This document shows positions 6,217 through 8,213 of a stretch of DNA of 8,213 bases, in pieces; the first letter of the stretch is position 1, and each line of letters starts with the position of its first letter. Under the pieces are notes generated by a model. The model had not been told where the DNA came from. It saw nothing but the letters and a program-made list of their open reading frames with translations, and made no database searches. The DNA is from an uncultured Corynebacterium sp. (lineage in GTDB: Bacteria; Actinomycetota; Actinomycetes; Mycobacteriales; Mycobacteriaceae). The stretch is from positions 1 through 8,213 of the forward strand of contig NZ_CAMIFY010000080.1 in assembly GCF_946222985.1 (NCBI RefSeq), read 5' to 3'. The position numbers and the translations under genes were made by a program.

Positions 6217-6236
6217 CTTGCTGAACGTTGATCAAG
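6217..6236. promoter_or_regulatory. Imperfect palindrome upstream of bioY, candidate BioQ operator
   Basis: CTTGCTGAACGTTGATCAAG is a 20-bp imperfect palindrome (16 of 20 positions symmetric) with perfect core AACGTT and outer arms CTTG/CAAG. It contains TGAAC-N3-GATCA (6222-6234), which resembles the TGAAC-N3-GTTAC motif I recall for the TetR-type repressor BioQ of C. glutamicum. It ends 7 nt before the bioY -10, over the expected -35 position, ideal for repression. The palindrome is seen; the BioQ assignment is inferred. Confidence 0.55.
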
Positions 6237-6243
6237 ACACGGC

Positions 6244-6260
6244 TAAGATCATCTTTCGTG
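6244..6260 (+). promoter_or_regulatory. Promoter of bioYMN, likely leaderless
   Basis: TAAGAT (6244-6249) is a good TANNNT -10 and is followed after 8 nt by the GTG start of bioY. No Shine-Dalgarno sequence lies in the interval ATCATCTTTC. The expected -35 position (around 6221-6226, CTGAAC) falls in the palindrome listed above. Transcript start at or near the GTG is inferred. Confidence 0.55.
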
Positions 6261-6857
6261 CAGAAATCAACGATCCAAACGCTCGTGTACGTCGCGGCCT
6301 TCGCCGCGCTCATCATCGTCCTGGGCGCGGTCGCGATCCCGGTCGGCGGTGCGGGCGTGCCCATCGTCCTGCAGAACATGGGCATCGCGCTGGCCGCGAT
6401 GCTGCTGGGGTGGCGTCGCGGCACGTTGACCGTTCTGCTCTTCCTCGCCGTGGGCCTGGTCGGCGTGCCCAATCTCGCGGGCTTCCGCACCACCCTGTCG
6501 GCGCTGCCCGGCACCACGGTCGGCTACATCGTCGGCTACGTCCTCGCCGCACTGGTCATCGGCCTGCTCACCGCTCGCCGGCCGCGCGGCACCGGCGCGA
6601 TGATCGGCCTGTTCACCGTCGCCGGACTCGTCGGCGTCGTCGTGCAGTACCTCGCGGGATCCGCCGGACTCATGGTCCGCGCCGACATGAGCTTCGCCGA
6701 AGCCATCCTGGTCAACGTCCCGTTCATCCCGGGCGACATCGCCAAGGTGGTCGTCGCCGCCCTCATCGCCACGCCGGTGCTGCGCGCGTTCCCGGATCTG
6801 CGCCCGCGCCGCGCCGTCTCCCCCGACGCCCCCGCCAAGGCCACCGCCACACGATGA
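6258..6857 (+). CDS. bioY: Biotin ECF transporter substrate-binding component BioY
   Basis: BioY is the membrane-embedded S component that binds biotin in an energy-coupling-factor transporter. The 199-residue product is mostly hydrophobic, with about six helices. Family motifs are GGAGVPIVLQNMGI (30-43), a helix-loop through GLVGVPNLAGF (66-76), PGTTVGYIVGY (84-94) and the late PGDIAKVVVAAL (158-169), equivalent to the conserved PGD..K of BioY. The C-terminal 20 residues are a polar Ala/Pro tail. I chose the GTG at 6258, because it lies 8 nt after a -10 element and gives a normal BioY N-terminus; an in-frame start at 6228 would overlap the putative operator and promoter. The stop codon overlaps the bioM start as ATGA. 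Repression by biotin availability through a BioQ-like protein is likely. Confidence 0.95.
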   Translation: MQKSTIQTLVYVAAFAALIIVLGAVAIPVGGAGVPIVLQNMGIALAAMLLGWRRGTLTVLLFLAVGLVGVPNLAGFRTTLSALPGTTVGYIVGYVLAALVIGLLTARRPRGTGAMIGLFTVAGLVGVVVQYLAGSAGLMVRADMSFAEAILVNVPFIPGDIAKVVVAALIATPVLRAFPDLRPRRAVSPDAPAKATATR

Positions 6858-7537
6858 CCACGATCCGTTTCGACTCCGTCACCTGCGACTACGAGGGCCG
6901 CCGCGCCCTGGGGCCGGTGTCGGTCGAGCTGTCCGAACGGCGCATCGGCGTCATCGGGCCCAACGGCGGCGGCAAATCGACCTTCGTCCGCCTGATCAAC
7001 GGGCTCACCGACGCGTCGTCGGGCCGCGTCGACGTCGGCGGCCTCGATCCCGCGCGCAGGGGTCGGCAGGTCCGCCGCAGCGTCGGTTTCGTCTTCTCCG
7101 ACGCCGACAACCAGATCGTCATGCCCACCGTCGCCGAGGACGTTTCGTTTTCCCTGAGGCAACGCGGCATCGCACCGGCGCGCCGAGAGGAGCTGACGCG
7201 GGATGCTTTGCGACGCTTCGATCTCCAGGACCACGCCGACCACTCCCCGCACCTGCTGTCCGGCGGGCAGAAGCAGCTCCTCGCCTTGACCTCGGTGCTC
7301 GTCCTCGAACCCGAGCTGATCATCGCCGACGAACCGACGACGCTGCTGGATCTGCGCAACCGACGGCTCCTGGCGAAAACCTTCGCGGGTCTGGACCAGC
7401 AGCTGATCGTCGTCACGCACGACCTCGATTTCGTCGCCGATTTCGACCGCGTGCTGTGCATCGAAGACGGCCTGATCGTCGACGACGGCGACCCCCGCAC
7501 CGTCATCGACGGCTACGTCGCCCGGATGGGCGCCTGA
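6854..7537 (+). CDS. bioM: Biotin ECF transporter ATPase BioM
   Basis: BioM is the EcfA-type ABC ATPase that powers BioY-BioN. The 227-residue protein is a complete nucleotide-binding domain: Walker A GPNGGGKS (35-42), Q-loop in DNQIVMPTVAEDV (Q87), ABC signature LSGGQKQ (135-141), Walker B LIIADEP with catalytic E160, D-loop LLDLRN (164-169) and H-loop VVTHD (H189). At 227 residues it is shorter than typical EcfA1/A2 proteins, as expected for the single dedicated ATPase of BioMNY. The ATG overlaps the bioY stop (ATGA) and has only weak ribosome binding sequence, so translation is probably coupled. Only one ATPase gene is present, so a BioM homodimer is likely. Confidence 0.96.
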   Translation: MTTIRFDSVTCDYEGRRALGPVSVELSERRIGVIGPNGGGKSTFVRLINGLTDASSGRVDVGGLDPARRGRQVRRSVGFVFSDADNQIVMPTVAEDVSFSLRQRGIAPARREELTRDALRRFDLQDHADHSPHLLSGGQKQLLALTSVLVLEPELIIADEPTTLLDLRNRRLLAKTFAGLDQQLIVVTHDLDFVADFDRVLCIEDGLIVDDGDPRTVIDGYVARMGA

Positions 7538-8163
7538 TGGCCGGCCGCGGCGCACTCGTCGTGCCCCTGTCCGTCTTCGTCAAGGGCGACTCCCCCGTCC
7601 ACCGGGCGTCGGCCGGGCCGAAGTTGGCGGCCGTGGTCGTCTTCATTCTCGTCGCAACGCTGTGGGCGCGGACCATTCCGACGGCCGCCGTCGCACTCGC
7701 CGTCGCCCTGGCCGCCTACGCGGTGGCGCGGATCCCGTGGCGCGTCGCGCTGTCGCAGCTGCTCGGAGCGGTGCCCCTGCTGGCGTTCATCGCCGTCATC
7801 CAGGGGCTCACGGGCGACTGGGAACGGGGCATCATGCTGTTCCTGCAGATCCTCGCGTGCGTCGTCGCCGCGACGCTGATGACGCTGACCACCCGGGTCT
7901 CGGAGCTCATGGACGCCTTCGACCGCGTCCTCGCGCCGCTGGGCGCCCTCGGCGTGCCCGTGGCGACCATCTCCCTGGCGATGTCGCTGACCCTCCGGTT
8001 GATCCCCCTGCAGGTCCAGGCTGTGCGGGAAGTCCTCGACGCCCGCCGCGCACGCGGTGCGTCGGCGTCGGTCACCGCCTTCGGGGTGCCGGTGATCATC
8101 CGGACCATCCGCCGATCGCGGGCCATGTCCGACGCACTGCTTGCCCGCGGCGTCGGCGACTGA
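7537..8163 (+). CDS. bioN: Biotin ECF transporter transmembrane component BioN
   Basis: BioN is the EcfT-type scaffold that couples ATP hydrolysis by BioM to biotin release from BioY. The 208-residue product has hydrophobic helices at about 28-47, 48-64, 74-92, 98-116 and 143-160. It also carries the two Arg-containing coupling motifs of EcfT proteins: ARRARGAS (169-176) and LLARGV (201-206). The chosen ATG shares its A with the bioM stop (TGATG), and GGATGGG (7524-7530) lies 6 nt upstream. This completes a bioYMN operon in the order seen in corynebacteria. The stop is followed by only 50 nt before the window ends. Confidence 0.95.
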   Translation: MAGRGALVVPLSVFVKGDSPVHRASAGPKLAAVVVFILVATLWARTIPTAAVALAVALAAYAVARIPWRVALSQLLGAVPLLAFIAVIQGLTGDWERGIMLFLQILACVVAATLMTLTTRVSELMDAFDRVLAPLGALGVPVATISLAMSLTLRLIPLQVQAVREVLDARRARGASASVTAFGVPVIIRTIRRSRAMSDALLARGVGD

Positions 8164-8213
8164 CGACCGCACCCGGCACCGGACGAACGCCGCCGGCCCC
8201 GACCACGTGATCG
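8164..8213. other. Window end after bioN, no gene seen
   Basis: These 50 nt hold no start codon with a ribosome binding site and no strong hairpin. A 5-bp CCGGC/GCCGG stem (8173-8177 with 8192-8196) has a 14-nt loop and is too weak to call a terminator. What lies beyond cannot be judged. Confidence 0.4.

Noticed and set aside
8204..8209. CACGTG palindrome near the window end
   Set aside because: A six-base palindrome is expected by chance and has no supporting context.

Overview
The window is ordinary chromosomal DNA from a high-GC actinobacterium of the order Mycobacteriales, most likely a high-GC Corynebacterium. Three things point there. Codon third positions are strongly G/C biased. The gene order DUF349 protein > < Rv2732c-like membrane protein < MiaB < RecX < RecA < DUF3046 protein matches the mycobacterial/corynebacterial recA neighbourhood. 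A bioYMN biotin-uptake operon lies next to it, as it does in corynebacteria. The species call is inference from remembered synteny and was not checked by a search.

Layout. Bases 3-1280 (+) hold a DUF349 repeat protein that probably begins upstream of the window. It converges on the miaB transcription unit, and a 12-bp hairpin (1287-1314) fills the 37-base gap. On the minus strand, miaB (3616-2045) overlaps by 8 nt the GTG start of a four-helix membrane protein (2052-1318). Further upstream on the minus strand are recA (5614-4472) and recX (4379-3756), separated by 92 nt that contain a possible attenuating hairpin. Upstream of recA is a 344-nt gap. It holds a perfect SOS (LexA) box abutting a TATGCT -10 element, an implied leader of about 200 nt, and a possible tiny Arg-rich leader ORF overlapping the first ATG of the recA start region. 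The DUF3046 gene (6165-5959, minus) and bioY (6258-6857, plus) diverge from a 92-nt region. bioY, bioM and bioN then follow with stop/start overlaps and encode a complete three-part ECF biotin transporter that ends at 8163.

How the parts work together. RecA and RecX are a recombinase and its modulator under SOS control. MiaB modifies tRNA. BioYMN imports biotin; a 20-bp imperfect palindrome just upstream of its -10 is a good candidate operator for a BioQ-type TetR repressor. Three genes (miaB, DUF3046 and bioY) have a TANNNT element 6-8 nt before the start codon and no Shine-Dalgarno sequence, which fits leaderless transcription.

I found no undescribed multi-gene system, mobile element, CRISPR array, tRNA or rRNA. 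The points worth a second look are regulatory: the bioY operator, the recA leader, the leaderless promoters and the intergenic hairpins and repeats.
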